Source: Streptococcus mitis
GTDB taxonomy: Bacteria > Bacillota > Bacilli > Lactobacillales > Streptococcaceae
Assembly (NCBI GenBank): GCA_018364455.1
Contig: JAGZLW010000006.1
Location: 6,768 to 70,767 of the forward strand
DNA: 64,000 nt
Direction: 5' to 3'
Below are positions 30,501-38,717 of this stretch, one piece after another. Within the stretch, counting starts at the first letter, position 1. Each line of letters opens with the position of its first letter. A program made the translations under genes and the position numbers. The notes under the pieces are model-generated. The model ran no database searches. It was not told the DNA's origin and saw only the letters and a program-made list of their open reading frames with translations.

Positions 30501-31224
30501 TCTCTTTATTGATACTGCCCACAGTTGTTGAGACTGAATAAGCCTTACCGTCTTTCAAGCGAGCTTTATTTTCTTTACTTAAATTTGGAGTAGAAAAATC
30601 ATTGGGATATCCGACCATAGTGATTTTATCACCAGTAGAAACCTCTTTATGACTCAACTCTCTTGGAGAGTCCTCACCACCTGTCATAGCTTCTACAGGC
30701 TTTTTAGTTACCACTACTGCTAAGTCGTTGCTATAGTCTTTACCAAAGTCTTTGCCGTTATACAAGTGAATAGAGTCTTTTTCAAGAGCTTCTGATACCC
30801 CTGAAGTAGGTACTTTATTGCTTTTCTCCTTTTCCGAGTTCATTACAACATAACTACGAGCAGACTCCCCACCACGCAAGACCGCAGACTTATCCTCTTG
30901 GTTTTTATCATAGTAGTTATGAGCTACTGTTACCATCACATTCGGCGCTACAAAGACACCGCTACCTGATGCGGTTTGTTTTCCACTCGTTCCACTGTCA
31001 TAAGTTGTGTAAGTCATAGCAACACCTTCTGCAGATTTACTATGAACATCCACATCTTTAATATCGCTACCACCTTGAATGACATCAGCATAAACAACCC
31101 CGCCACCAATAACTGGTAACTCTGGTGCAGCTAAGCCAATCACTGCGGATAGTGTCAAACAACCAACCAAACCATAAGCTTTGGATTTACGAAATTTTCC
31201 TAAACCTTTTAAACACACAAACAT
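27529..31224 (-). CDS. LPXTG-anchored surface protein with two trypsin-like serine protease domains and NanA-like repeats
   Basis: 1231 residues. A signal peptide ends near VYA (46). Protease domain 1 (about 60-310) has a full triad: His102 in VAHNYY, Asp167 in SNDLAV, Ser256 in GGFSGAP. A linker with GWYIDGANRYYYDENH (311-326) resembles a wall-binding repeat. Protease domain 2 (about 485-690) has His519 in VAHNF, Asp572 in KNDLALV and Ser644 in GASGGG. Both look like V8/glutamyl endopeptidase-type chymotrypsin folds. Seven 37-residue repeats follow (about 747-1005), then a beta-rich domain and an LPNTGE sorting signal with membrane helix and basic tail. The repeats resemble the C-terminal repeats of pneumococcal NanA, and the gene occupies the nanA position. 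The substrate is unknown; mucins or immunoglobulin would be guesses. Confidence 0.85.
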   Translation of the reverse strand: MFVCLKGLGKFRKSKAYGLVGCLTLSAVIGLAAPELPVIGGGVVYADVIQGGSDIKDVDVHSKSAEGVAMTYTTYDSGTSGKQTASGSGVFVAPNVMVTVAHNYYDKNQEDKSAVLRGGESARSYVVMNSEKEKSNKVPTSGVSEALEKDSIHLYNGKDFGKDYSNDLAVVVTKKPVEAMTGGEDSPRELSHKEVSTGDKITMVGYPNDFSTPNLSKENKARLKDGKAYSVSTTVGSINKESGAVTYHSSALGGFSGAPLFNDKGEVVGIHQHGTNTSNAPESERIGGGTIFTEKHRAWIQSMIDKYGIKGWYIDGANRYYYDENHIALKDVESEIDGALYSFDEKGRATLVKGEEKGRVLLRVEDTKGTRLISDKVVQEGPVGSGLNFHLRQNPDFKQLIATSPTAKVVSYNGVPINKLASDTTWSDDYVSKLALGDTIIRAVVDSATPPSTSSSDFARTEVGKVDLSGKSNLPVPSKEVLQAPNGSENFYATTHIQTPDGSGSGTLIAPNLVLTVAHNFLTVKGSEVITKSGRTNTVYKATLPNGLSVNFSDDDIVYWNKKDSVFGFKNDLALVRLKEAVKGVTPVEVVKQSSKVAEVDSVSVYGFPDNKLSPVLDSKVVGTTDFGSGIEGISYGGTKPGASGGGLYNDKGALIGVHQNGVVGSRSGGLVLSKEQLDWVRSYIEGQPKDPVYVEDKEVEPSKKYSDKDLAGKLDPKKDSGKEDSGILGTSGDFAAPTVAKPEFKGGVNGGDSLVTEVPEYSGVLSTLGDSPAPTVARPEFKGGVNGGDSLVAEVPEYSGVLSTLGDSPAPTVAKPEFTGGVNGGDSLVTEVPEYSGIISTLGDSPAPTVAKPEFKGGVNGGDSLVAEVPEYSGIISTLGDSPAPTVAKPEFTGGVNVGDSLVTEVPEYSGVLSTLGDSPAPTVARPEFKGGVNGGDSLVTEVPEYSGVISTLGDSPAPTVAKQEFKGGVNGGDSLVTEVPEYTGTLPTVVEETAPTVEEQNFAGGVNVVASPMHDNNRDSKNEATMKQVITRIASSQRIFKNEAGSVQIQASEEVLENVIGVQIQEVQVSDLSSLNYKAFDIQLKDTAARTVQPNGKVLVTFAMDQSVENVYAVDPEGNLYPIEFEQKDGKIIFEISNSSIYAMTFRFSIDNPPFKKPIEDKKNEELSLSPKLLSTNESSGFNQLDKTVGNDEQTMLPNTGETSSLLTILFGFVGTILGVMISYKRKDS
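28207..28986 (-). repeat. seven tandem 111-bp coding repeats in the surface protease gene
   Basis: Each unit encodes 37 residues of the type GGVNGGDSLVTEVPEYSG, then (V/I)(L/I)STLGDSPAPTVAKPEF. Units 1-6 are nearly identical and the seventh is degenerate. Alternation of TEV with AEV and of PEFK with PEFT in units 1-5 suggests growth by duplication of a two-unit block. Such arrays can change length by slippage or recombination. Confidence 0.9.
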
Positions 31225-31237
31225 ACATTACCTCACT

Positions 31238-31254
31238 TTAACTTTCAAAGTTAA
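31238..31254. promoter_or_regulatory. perfect 17-bp palindrome in the leader of the surface protease gene
   Basis: TTAACTTTCAAAGTTAA: two 8-base arms around one central base, 13 bases upstream of the start codon. It could be an operator or a small hairpin over the ribosome binding region. Confidence 0.5.
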
Positions 31255-31542
31255 TTTATCCAAGTATATTCTAAAAAATAAAAACAGCTATAGATTATTT
31301 TGTTCCTCTACAAACGCTACTTATAGTACTGTATCTCCAGACACATAGTTTTATAAGATATTATCCTAATCAGAAAATCATGTTATACATAAACTTATAT
31401 ATAAATGTTCATTTGTAGCGAAACTGTATATTTTCTTATAAATTATAACACATTTCACAGGCGCTTTTCAATGTCTTGAAAGAACTTATACCAAACTAGA
31501 TAGAAAAGTGAATTGTTTTACACCAAGGTCAAGAAAAAAACT
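31255..31542. other. long AT-rich intergenic region, upstream of the surface protease
   Basis: The gene-free stretch 31225-31736 is 512 bases. Besides the palindrome, BOX element and terminator listed separately, this part is AT-rich with several TATAAT-like words on the minus strand (for example near 31360 and 31430) but no convincing promoter with good spacing. I see no ORF with a plausible start. Confidence 0.5.
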
Positions 31543-31655
31543 TATACTCAATGAAAATCAAAGAGCAAACTAGGAAACTAGCCGCAGGCTGATCAAGACA
31601 CTGTTTTGAGCTTGCAGATAAAGCTGACATGGTTTGAAGAGATTTTCGAAGAGTA
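31543..31655 (-). repeat. BOX-type repeat (boxA-boxC like)
   Basis: On the minus strand it opens with ATACTCTTCGAAAATCTCTT and closes with TTTGCTCTTTGATTTTCATT before GAGTAT. These are the ends of the BOX elements dispersed in pneumococcal and mitis-group genomes. It includes CTGCGGCTAGTTTCCTAG. Related copies lie at 41699 and 59369. Confidence 0.85.
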
Positions 31656-31705
31656 TGAATTTCAAAGTATATATGAACTAGAATATTTGCTGACTAGATT
31701 CTGTA

Positions 31706-31731
31706 CAAAAAGAGAGCTACTGGGCTCTCTC
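31706..31731 (-). terminator. terminator after the acetyl esterase gene
   Basis: On the minus strand AGAGAGC pairs with GCTCTCT around a 6-base loop, followed by TTTTTG. It begins 6 bases after the stop codon. Confidence 0.8.
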
Positions 31732-31736
31732 ATTCA

Positions 31737-32717
31737 TTATTTTATGTACTTAAAAGGAATCTCACTACCACATAGCCAGTTGTAGACTTGGTCATTGACA
31801 AAGACATTCATGGCTTCGTGGGCATACTCAGGCATGATGCGATAAGCCTTATCGCAGGTCAGACGGTTGTAAATCGCAAACTGGGTAATAGGATAGCAAA
31901 CATCGTCGTCCAAGCCCGTAATCATCTTAACCTCACCTTGGATACGATGAGCGAGATTTTTCACATCGATATAGGCAAGTGTAGCCATGATTTCCTCCTC
32001 AGTTTCATGGAAGGGGTCGTGAAACTTGAAATAACGAAAAAGTTCGTCGTAAGCCTCGCTAGTATTCCCAATCTCAAGCACTCGTCTGAAGTCTGACAAG
32101 AAAGGATAGATGGCAACAGTTTTCTCAATTCGAGGATTGAGCGCTGCCGCAACCAAGGCTAGAGCCCCTCCTTGCGAGGCACCATAGCTGGAAAGTCGCT
32201 TCTCATCCACCTGAGGCAGACTAGCAATAATTTCAACCAACTGGTAAATGTCCAGATAAACATCCTTATAAAAGAGGTGCTCCCGACCTTCCACAGCACC
32301 ACGGATGATATGTCCTTTAACTGTATTTCCTAGAGGAGAGTGCAAGCCGTCTTGTGAGTAACCCGACTGCCCCCGCACATCCATGGAAACAACACCATAA
32401 CCAGCCACAGTATAGGCCAGCATGTCAGCCCAGTCCCAACCACGTCCCATATATCCATGAAAATGGAAGATTAGCGGAACCTTCTCCTCACTCTTTGGAA
32501 GAACGACGCGTGCATAGACCTTGCCTTCATTGCTTCCTTCAAATGTTAACTCATAGCACTTGACTTGAGGAATGTGGAAATTTCTTTCCTCCAACTGGTA
32601 GACTGGAAGAGTTGAAACTTTTTTCACTTTCTCATCCCAGAAAGCATCAAAATCTTCTGGAACCTCATCCCGTCCTTTATAGGTCTTGATTTCTTCTAAC
32701 AAAGCTGGATTTTTCAT
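31737..32717 (-). CDS. axe: acetyl xylan esterase / cephalosporin-C deacetylase family esterase
   Basis: 326 residues from MKNPALLEEIKTYKG, the usual CE7 length; the frame extends upstream but without family features. It is an alpha/beta hydrolase with the nucleophile in GASQGG near residue 182 and the CE7 motif RGQSGYS near 115-121. The charge relay Asp is in GLDDDVCYP and His in YAHEAMN. No signal peptide, so cytoplasmic. I recall that a pneumococcal homologue (Axe) was reported to deacetylate sialic acids in support of neuraminidase; its place beside the nan locus fits that. Confidence 0.88.
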   Translation of the reverse strand: MKNPALLEEIKTYKGRDEVPEDFDAFWDEKVKKVSTLPVYQLEERNFHIPQVKCYELTFEGSNEGKVYARVVLPKSEEKVPLIFHFHGYMGRGWDWADMLAYTVAGYGVVSMDVRGQSGYSQDGLHSPLGNTVKGHIIRGAVEGREHLFYKDVYLDIYQLVEIIASLPQVDEKRLSSYGASQGGALALVAAALNPRIEKTVAIYPFLSDFRRVLEIGNTSEAYDELFRYFKFHDPFHETEEEIMATLAYIDVKNLAHRIQGEVKMITGLDDDVCYPITQFAIYNRLTCDKAYRIMPEYAHEAMNVFVNDQVYNWLCGSEIPFKYIK

Positions 32718-32854
32718 AACATGCTCCTTCATTTTTGTAATCGCTACCACAACTGTAGCATATCTAGAAAAGCAATGCAAGAAAGAAGGGTAAATAGAAA
32801 GAGATTTTAGATTCTTTACCTTTAGGATAATGGGCTGAAAGTAGTTTTAGAAAC

Positions 32855-32880
32855 AAAAAAAAGAGCATCTCCGCCCTTTT
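32855..32880 (-). terminator. terminator of the small peptide gene
   Basis: On the minus strand AAAGGGC pairs with GCTCTTT (one G-T pair) around GGAGAT and runs into TTTTT. It lies 15 bases after the stop of the 20-codon ORF, so that ORF has a complete transcription unit. Confidence 0.65.
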
Positions 32881-32894
32881 TCTCCTGTTCAATC

Positions 32895-32957
32895 TTAATT
32901 TTTTGCTTCTTTCTTTTGGAAAGTGGTTTGGTAATTTACTTTAATCGTTACTGTCAT
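32895..32957 (-). CDS. 20-residue peptide of unknown function
   Basis: The sequence is MTVTIKVNYQTTFQKKEAKN: no cysteine, no signal peptide, no Gly-Gly leader, basic C-terminal half. GAGG lies 8 bases ahead of the ATG. It has its own -10 (TATACT) with an array of 11-bp-spaced hexamers upstream, and its own terminator. That is why I call it a gene rather than noise. It starts 81 bases beyond the recG stop on the same strand. Alternatively the transcript may act as a small RNA. I do not recognise the peptide. Confidence 0.55.
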   Translation of the reverse strand: MTVTIKVNYQTTFQKKEAKN

Positions 32958-32988
32958 ATGAGAGTCCTCGTTTCTTTTTGATGACTCT

Positions 32989-33032
32989 AGTATAAGGGTC
33001 AAACCTGAAAGCTAGCTTAAGTTTTCCCTAAA
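32989..33032 (-). promoter_or_regulatory. activator-type promoter of the small peptide gene
   Basis: On the minus strand TATACT (32989-32994) has no -35 hexamer. Instead TTTAGG (33027-33032), CTTAAG (33016-33021) and TTTCAG (33005-33010) repeat every 11 bases, with the last 10 bases from the -10. The pattern resembles sites of OmpR-family regulators such as CiaR (TTTAAG-N5-TTTAAG). Confidence 0.55.
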
Positions 33033-33038
33033 GAAAGC

Positions 33039-35054
33039 TTAATCTAAATGTTCTTTCTTTTCCAAATGAAGGGCAATCATGCGCCATTCTGGATCCTCTT
33101 GCCAGCCTTCTATAGAACTAATATAGCTAGCCACTTTTCTGGCTTCTTCTAAAATAGGAAAATCTTCGATAATATCAGCGACTTGGAACTCTGGAAGTCC
33201 TGATTGTCTGGTTCCAAAAATCTCACCAGAACCCCGCATTTTCAAATCTTCCTCCGCAAGGACAAATCCATTGGTCGTTTCTGTCATGATGCGCATACGG
33301 TCTTTCCCAGAATCCGTCTTAGGATTAGCAACAAGAACAGCATAGGACTGCTTGTCCCCCCGACCCACACGACCTCTGAGCTGGTGAAGCTGGCTGAGAC
33401 CGAAGCGATCGGCATCCATGATGATCATAACGGTCGCATTAGGAACGTTAACCCCAACCTCAATAACCGTTGTCGAAACTAGAATATCCGTTTTTTGCTC
33501 TTTGAACTCCTGCATAATCTGGTCTTTTTCGTCACTCTTCATCTTACCATGTAGAAGAGCCACCTCTGCCTTACCAGCAAAATGAGCCGTCAATTCCTCT
33601 GATAAGGCAATGGCATTTTTCAAATCCAGAGCTTCTGATTCTTCAATCAAAGGAGAGATAACATAGGCTTGTGAACCTTTTTGGATTTCCCCCTCTAACC
33701 AAGTCAAAACCTGAGGCAGTTGCTCATGTTTGATCCAGCGTGTCACAATAGGCTTCCGTCCTGCTGGCATCTGGTCAATAATGGAAACATCCATATCTCC
33801 AAAGGCTGTGATGGCCAAGGTTCGTGGTATGGGTGTCGCTGTCATCATGAGGACATCTGGATTGTCGCCTTTTTCTCTCAGAACACGCCTTTGCCCCACA
33901 CCAAAACGGTGCTGCTCATCGATGATAATCAAGCCAAGGCGAGCATAATCCACCCCATCCTGAATCAGAGCGTGGGTTCCGATAATCAAATCAGCCTCAC
34001 CCTTGGCAATGGTCTCCAAAACTTCCCTCTTTTCTGCAGCTTTCAAGGACCCTGTCAAGAGAGCGAGTTTTAGGTTTGGGAAGAGACTCTGTAGACTCTC
34101 AAAATGTTGCTCTGCGAGAATTTCTGTTGGTACCATTAGGGCAGCCTGATAACCAGCTGTCACCGCCGCAAACATGGCCAAGCCAGCGACCACCGTTTTC
34201 CCGCTCCCCACATCTCCTTGCAAGAGACGATTCATGTGGTAATCCGACTTCATGTCGGTCAAAATTTCCTGCAAACTCTTTTCCTGAGCTTGGGTCAGGG
34301 CAAAAGGCAGCCTTTCTTTGACTTCTGTCACTTTTTCCTGAGACCAATTCAGAACCAGACCACTTCCCTGAACTCTATTTTCAGACTTGAGCGTCTGTAA
34401 CTGCATTTGGAAATAAAAGAGTTCCTCAAATTTGATACGGCGAAGAGCCTGCTTGTATTCTGCCAAATCCTTAGGAAAATGCATGGCGCGGACGGCCTGA
34501 CAACGGGACATGAGTTTGTATTTGTCCAGCAAGGACTGGGGCAGATTTTCTTCTATCAAGAGATCCAGTCCCTGATCAAAAGCCGTCTTGATAACTTTGA
34601 CCAGACTTGCCTGACTGATTCCCTGAGCCAGACGATAAACAGGTTGGAGGTCATCTTCCACCTGAGCCAGGACCTTCATCCCAGTCAGACTAGCCTTGGC
34701 ACGGTCCCATTTTCCAAAGACGGCAAGAGTTGCTCCCAACTCTATCTTATCAGCCAGATAGGGCTGGTTAAAGAAATTCACTGCGAAAACGACTTCTCCC
34801 TGCTTGAGGCTAAAACGCAGGCGATTGCGTTTAAAACCATAATACTGAACACTGGCAGGAGTCACGACTTGACCAGACAGAACCGCCTTTTCACCGTCTT
34901 CCAGTTCTAGCACCTGCTTAGTCTTGAAATCTTCATAACGGAAAGGAAAGTAGAGCAAGAGGTCTTGCAAGTTTTCAATTCCTAGTTTGGCGTATTTCTC
35001 TGCTGACTTTGGTCCCACACCAGGTAAGACATGCAAGGGTTGATGTAGATTCAT
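33039..35054 (-). CDS. recG: ATP-dependent DNA helicase RecG
   Basis: 671 residues, full length. It remodels stalled forks and branched DNA. An N-terminal wedge/OB domain (about 1-220) is followed by superfamily 2 motifs: GDVGSGKTVVA (Walker A), DEQHRFG (Walker B), TATPIPRTLA, and the C-terminal QLRGRVGRG. The start MNLHQPLHVLPGVG is typical. It is 18 bases downstream of alr in the acpS-alr-recG run. Confidence 0.97.
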   Translation of the reverse strand: MNLHQPLHVLPGVGPKSAEKYAKLGIENLQDLLLYFPFRYEDFKTKQVLELEDGEKAVLSGQVVTPASVQYYGFKRNRLRFSLKQGEVVFAVNFFNQPYLADKIELGATLAVFGKWDRAKASLTGMKVLAQVEDDLQPVYRLAQGISQASLVKVIKTAFDQGLDLLIEENLPQSLLDKYKLMSRCQAVRAMHFPKDLAEYKQALRRIKFEELFYFQMQLQTLKSENRVQGSGLVLNWSQEKVTEVKERLPFALTQAQEKSLQEILTDMKSDYHMNRLLQGDVGSGKTVVAGLAMFAAVTAGYQAALMVPTEILAEQHFESLQSLFPNLKLALLTGSLKAAEKREVLETIAKGEADLIIGTHALIQDGVDYARLGLIIIDEQHRFGVGQRRVLREKGDNPDVLMMTATPIPRTLAITAFGDMDVSIIDQMPAGRKPIVTRWIKHEQLPQVLTWLEGEIQKGSQAYVISPLIEESEALDLKNAIALSEELTAHFAGKAEVALLHGKMKSDEKDQIMQEFKEQKTDILVSTTVIEVGVNVPNATVMIIMDADRFGLSQLHQLRGRVGRGDKQSYAVLVANPKTDSGKDRMRIMTETTNGFVLAEEDLKMRGSGEIFGTRQSGLPEFQVADIIEDFPILEEARKVASYISSIEGWQEDPEWRMIALHLEKKEHLD

Positions 35055-35072
35055 GCTCCACTCCTTTCTTTT

Positions 35073-36176
35073 CTAATAATATTCTCTCGGAATACGGTCG
35101 CTGAGGAGACAAACCACTTCATAGTTAATAGTCCCACGGTAGGTCGCTACCTCAGTAGCTGTAATTTCCTTGTCTCTGTTGGATCCAATCAAGGTTACCT
35201 TGGTTCCAAGTGGATAAGGCTTAGGCAGACGAATGGTGATCTGGTCCATAGAAACCCGCCCGACGATTGGACAAGCTTGGCCATCTACTAATACAGAAAA
35301 ATTCTGCATGTCACGTGTCCAACCATCCGCATAGCCGATTGGCACAGTCGCGATGACTTGCTCGCTATCTGCCTGATAGGTCGCTCCATAGCCCATGCAA
35401 GCTCCAGCTGGAACTATCTTGACATGGACCAGAGCGGACTCCAAATTCAAGGCTGGGGTCAGGTCATAAGGCAAATCCAAAACCTCTCCGCTAGGATTCA
35501 GGCCATACATGGCATCTCCCATACGAACCGCATTGAAAATAGTCTCTGCATGCCAAAGAGTCGTTGCAGAATTACTAGCATGAACTAGCTCTGGCACTTC
35601 CTTCATACTAGCCAAAATAGCTTTAAAGCGTTCTAACTGCTTATTAAAGTAGATATCTGATGCTTCATCTGCAGTCGCAAAATGGGTAAAAATCCCTTCA
35701 ACACGAGCACCGTGTTGTTGAAGCAAGTCTTGAGCTTGCTCAGCCTCACCAGCCTCTCGAAAACCGATCCGTCCCATTCCTGAGTCAATCTTAAGGTGAA
35801 GTGTCAATCCAGTTAGGTCTTCTTCCTGATCTAAGAGTGCTTGAATCCACTCCAGTCCAGCCACTGTCAAGGTAATGTCGTATTCTTTAGCAAGAGAAAC
35901 AGCTTCGATTTCAGAAATTCCTAAAATGAGAATTTTCTTCCTGAGTCCAGCCTGTCTAAGTTCAATAGCCTCATCAATATTGGAAACGCAAAAACCATCT
36001 ACATCATCTTGAATAGCCGTCGCAACAGCAACAGCCCCATGACCATAGGCATTGGCCTTAACCACAGCCCATTTGAGCGTTCCTTGAGGGATATGAGCCC
36101 CCATTTGCTGAATATTTTGTCGAATAGCTCCCAGATGAATCAGAGCCTTAGTTGGTCTATGCGGACTAGCTTTCAT
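35073..36176 (-). CDS. alr: alanine racemase
   Basis: 367 residues from [12 protein letters not shown]. It makes D-alanine for peptidoglycan and teichoic acid. The PLP lysine is in [10 protein letters not shown] near residue 40 and the second-base tyrosine is in GYGATYQ near 263. The start overlaps the acpS stop by 11 bases, the usual streptococcal acpS-alr coupling. The longer upstream frame is rejected for that reason. Confidence 0.96.
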   Translation of the reverse strand: MKASPHRPTKALIHLGAIRQNIQQMGAHIPQGTLKWAVVKANAYGHGAVAVATAIQDDVDGFCVSNIDEAIELRQAGLRKKILILGISEIEAVSLAKEYDITLTVAGLEWIQALLDQEEDLTGLTLHLKIDSGMGRIGFREAGEAEQAQDLLQQHGARVEGIFTHFATADEASDIYFNKQLERFKAILASMKEVPELVHASNSATTLWHAETIFNAVRMGDAMYGLNPSGEVLDLPYDLTPALNLESALVHVKIVPAGACMGYGATYQADSEQVIATVPIGYADGWTRDMQNFSVLVDGQACPIVGRVSMDQITIRLPKPYPLGTKVTLIGSNRDKEITATEVATYRGTINYEVVCLLSDRIPREYY

Positions 36177-36528
36177 GATTTTCCTCCAAAATGACACTGG
36201 CTGTCACAAACTGATCTGTGTGGCTGATAGACAGCCAAATCTTTCCTGAAAATGGTGACTGACTAAAATAAGGAGCCCCGCGTTCATTGTTCAAGACTTC
36301 CAAATCCTGGAAACCGAGTTTCCCAATACCAGTTCCCATGGCCTTGGAAAAGGCTTCCTTAGCCGACCAGCGACCAGCCAAATATTCGATTTGCCTGCGC
36401 CCTTTAAGACTGTTAAACCGTTCCATTTCCTTAGCTGTCAGCACGCGCTTAGCAAATCCTTCATGTCGTGTAACTGCGCTTTCTATCGAAGCCAATTCTT
36501 CGATGTCAATTCCGTGTCCAACTATCAT
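36166..36528 (-). CDS. acpS: holo-[acyl-carrier-protein] synthase
   Basis: 120 residues from [12 protein letters not shown]. It transfers phosphopantetheine from CoA to ACP. The Mg-binding motif GIDIEE and the downstream [10 protein letters not shown] are diagnostic. A longer frame adding 42 residues reaches back into the aroG end and lacks family similarity. It is followed directly by alr. Confidence 0.95.
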   Translation of the reverse strand: MIVGHGIDIEELASIESAVTRHEGFAKRVLTAKEMERFNSLKGRRQIEYLAGRWSAKEAFSKAMGTGIGKLGFQDLEVLNNERGAPYFSQSPFSGKIWLSISHTDQFVTASVILEENHES

Positions 36529-36572
36529 TCTCATCAAAAGGAGTTGAGATTCCCCAACTCCATCCTTTTCAC

Positions 36573-37604
36573 TTATTTTGTCAAGGTAGCATAGATTTCT
36601 TCTACCAAGGCCTCTGTATTTTCCCAACCCAAGCAAGGATCTGTAATAGAGCAACCAAAGACCTCTGGTTGGTTTTGACGACCGTCTGCTAGGTAGGATT
36701 CAATCATAAAGCCTCGAACTGTCTTTTTAATCTTCTCATTCCAATCACGATTTTGCAAGGTCTGGCGAACAATTCGGATCTGCTCCATATATTGCTTGCC
36801 TGAATTATCATGGTTGGTATCAATGAGGATAAAGGGATTTTCAAGTCCCATGGCTTCATAGCGCTCAATGGCATTTAGCAAGGTTTCATAGTAAAAGTTA
36901 GGCTCATTTTTCCCATATTCATTGACTGCACCACGCAGGATGACGTGGGCCAAGGGATTTCCTGAAGTCTCAACTTCTTGACCATGGAAGAGGAAGGTCT
37001 GTTTGTTCTGAGCGGCATAGATACCGTTAAACATGACCCCAAGGTTTCCTGAGGTTGGATTTTTCATCCCCACTGGTGCATCAATCCCTGAGGCTACAAA
37101 GCGATGCTCTTGGTCTTCCACAGAACGAGCCCCCACAGCATGGTAGCTGACCAAATCATCTACCAAGACCAGATTTGACGGATAAAGCATCTCATCTGCC
37201 GTTGTCAAACCAGTCTCTGTAATCACGCGGTAGTGCAACTGGCGCACAGCCTGCAAGCCATTAATAAGGCTTGGAGCCTTGGAAGTATCTGGCTGGTGTA
37301 CCAAGCCTTTATAGCCGTCTCCGTTGGTGCGTGGTTTAGCAGTATAAACACGCATAACCATAAAAATCTTGTCCGCCACCTTCTTTTGCAAGGCGGATAA
37401 ACGGCGGGCATATTCCAAAACAGCCTCTTCATTGTCAGACGAGCAAGGACCAATCACCAAAAGGATCCGGTCATCTTCTCCTGAAATAATGTCTGCCAAT
37501 TCTCTATCACGGCGCTCCTTTAGTCGCAAGGCTTCCGCAGACAATTGGGTTTCTGCCTTGATTGCTTCAATATCGATTTCTTGACCTTTTTCAATAAATG
37601 CCAT
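36573..37604 (-). CDS. aroG: 3-deoxy-7-phosphoheptulonate synthase, copy 1 (type I AroG-like)
   Basis: 343 residues. It condenses erythrose 4-phosphate and PEP at the start of the shikimate pathway. Motifs include [38 protein letters not shown] and [11 protein letters not shown], with the metal-binding Cys in GPCS. It lies one base after the second copy. The two proteins are about three-quarters identical by eye, so they are tandem paralogues, perhaps with different feedback sensitivity. Confidence 0.95.
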   Translation of the reverse strand: MAFIEKGQEIDIEAIKAETQLSAEALRLKERRDRELADIISGEDDRILLVIGPCSSDNEEAVLEYARRLSALQKKVADKIFMVMRVYTAKPRTNGDGYKGLVHQPDTSKAPSLINGLQAVRQLHYRVITETGLTTADEMLYPSNLVLVDDLVSYHAVGARSVEDQEHRFVASGIDAPVGMKNPTSGNLGVMFNGIYAAQNKQTFLFHGQEVETSGNPLAHVILRGAVNEYGKNEPNFYYETLLNAIERYEAMGLENPFILIDTNHDNSGKQYMEQIRIVRQTLQNRDWNEKIKKTVRGFMIESYLADGRQNQPEVFGCSITDPCLGWENTEALVEEIYATLTK

Positions 37605-37605
37605 C

Positions 37606-38637
37606 TTATTCTCCTAGCGTTTGGTAGATTTCTCTGACAAGGACTTCCGTATTTTCCCAGCCAAGGCAAGGGTCTGTGATAGACTTGCCAAATACTTCTG
37701 GTTCGTTCTGACGACCGTCTTCTAGATAAGACTCAATCATAAAGCCACGAACATACTGCTTGATTTTTTCATTCCAATCACGGTTAATCAAGGTCTGGCG
37801 GACAATTCGGATTTGGTCCATATATTGCTTACCAGAATTGTCATGATTGGTGTCGACGATGATAAAAGGATTTTCCAAGCCCATCTTCTCATACTGAGCA
37901 ATGGTATCCATCAAATTATCATAGTAGTAGTTAGGAATATTCTTACCATACTCATTGATTGCTCCACGAAGAATGGCATGTGAAAGCGGGTTACCAGTTG
38001 TTTCCACTTCTTTTCCTAGGAAAAGGAAGCTTTGTTTGTTTTGAGCAGCATAAATCCCATTAAACATAACATTGAGATTTCCAGAAGTTGGATTTTTAAA
38101 ACCAGTCGCAAAATCTGCCCCACTTGCCACAAAGCGGTGTTGCTGGTCTTCAACCGAACGAGCACCAACCGCCATGTAAGAAATCAAATCATCCACAAGC
38201 GGAAGATTTTCAGGATAAAGCATTTCATCAGCTGTTGTCATGCCTGTTTCTGTGATAACACGATAGTGAAGATGGCGAACAGCTTTGATTCCGTTGATAA
38301 GACTAGGCGCTTCTGTCGCATTAGGTTGGTGAATCAAGCCCTTGTAACCATCTCCGTTAGTACGAGGTTTGGCTGTATAAACACGCATGACCATAAAGAT
38401 ACGGTCTGCCACTTCTTCTTGCAAAGCTGCCAAACGCTTAGCGTACTCAAGGACAGCTTCTTCATTATCAGATGAGCATGGCCCGATTACCAAGAGAATC
38501 CGCTGGTCTTCTCCACGTATAATGGCTTCTAGCTCTTTATCACGCTGTGATTTTCTCTCCAAAGCTTGGCCTTCTAATTTTGATAAGGCACGAACTTCTT
38601 CAATATTAATTTTAGGACTTTTTGCTGTAAATACCAT
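37606..38637 (-). CDS. aroF: 3-deoxy-7-phosphoheptulonate synthase, copy 2 (type I AroG-like)
   Basis: 343 residues, the same length and motifs as its neighbour ([34 protein letters not shown]). It is upstream in the pair, and the two coding regions are separated by a single base. Both keep all catalytic motifs. Which amino acid inhibits each copy cannot be read from sequence here. Confidence 0.95.
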   Translation of the reverse strand: MVFTAKSPKINIEEVRALSKLEGQALERKSQRDKELEAIIRGEDQRILLVIGPCSSDNEEAVLEYAKRLAALQEEVADRIFMVMRVYTAKPRTNGDGYKGLIHQPNATEAPSLINGIKAVRHLHYRVITETGMTTADEMLYPENLPLVDDLISYMAVGARSVEDQQHRFVASGADFATGFKNPTSGNLNVMFNGIYAAQNKQSFLFLGKEVETTGNPLSHAILRGAINEYGKNIPNYYYDNLMDTIAQYEKMGLENPFIIVDTNHDNSGKQYMDQIRIVRQTLINRDWNEKIKQYVRGFMIESYLEDGRQNEPEVFGKSITDPCLGWENTEVLVREIYQTLGE

Positions 38638-38660
38638 AACTCATCTCCTTATAAATCAAA

Positions 38661-38699
38661 CGGATACCAAGTAAAAATTTACTTTTCACAAGGTATCCG
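38661..38699 (-). terminator. hairpin between secA and the DAHP synthases
   Basis: CGGATACCTTG pairs with CTTGGTATCCG over most of its length around an AT-rich loop on the minus strand. The following TTTGATTT is a weak T tract, so it may be a leaky terminator between secA and aroF. Confidence 0.55.
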
Positions 38700-38717
38700 C
38701 CTCTAAACTATCTCATT

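Noticed and set aside
31360..31440. Promoter for the surface protease at TATAAT-like words
   Set aside because: Several AT-rich words match a -10, but none has a -35 at proper spacing, so I could not choose one.
34407..34910. 167-residue ORF antisense to recG
   Set aside because: A shadow frame of recG, with no ribosome binding site or recognisable motif.
36573..38637. Recent duplication of DAHP synthase specific to this strain
   Set aside because: Two adjacent copies are the normal arrangement I recall for this region in pneumococcus, and the copies have diverged well beyond a recent event.
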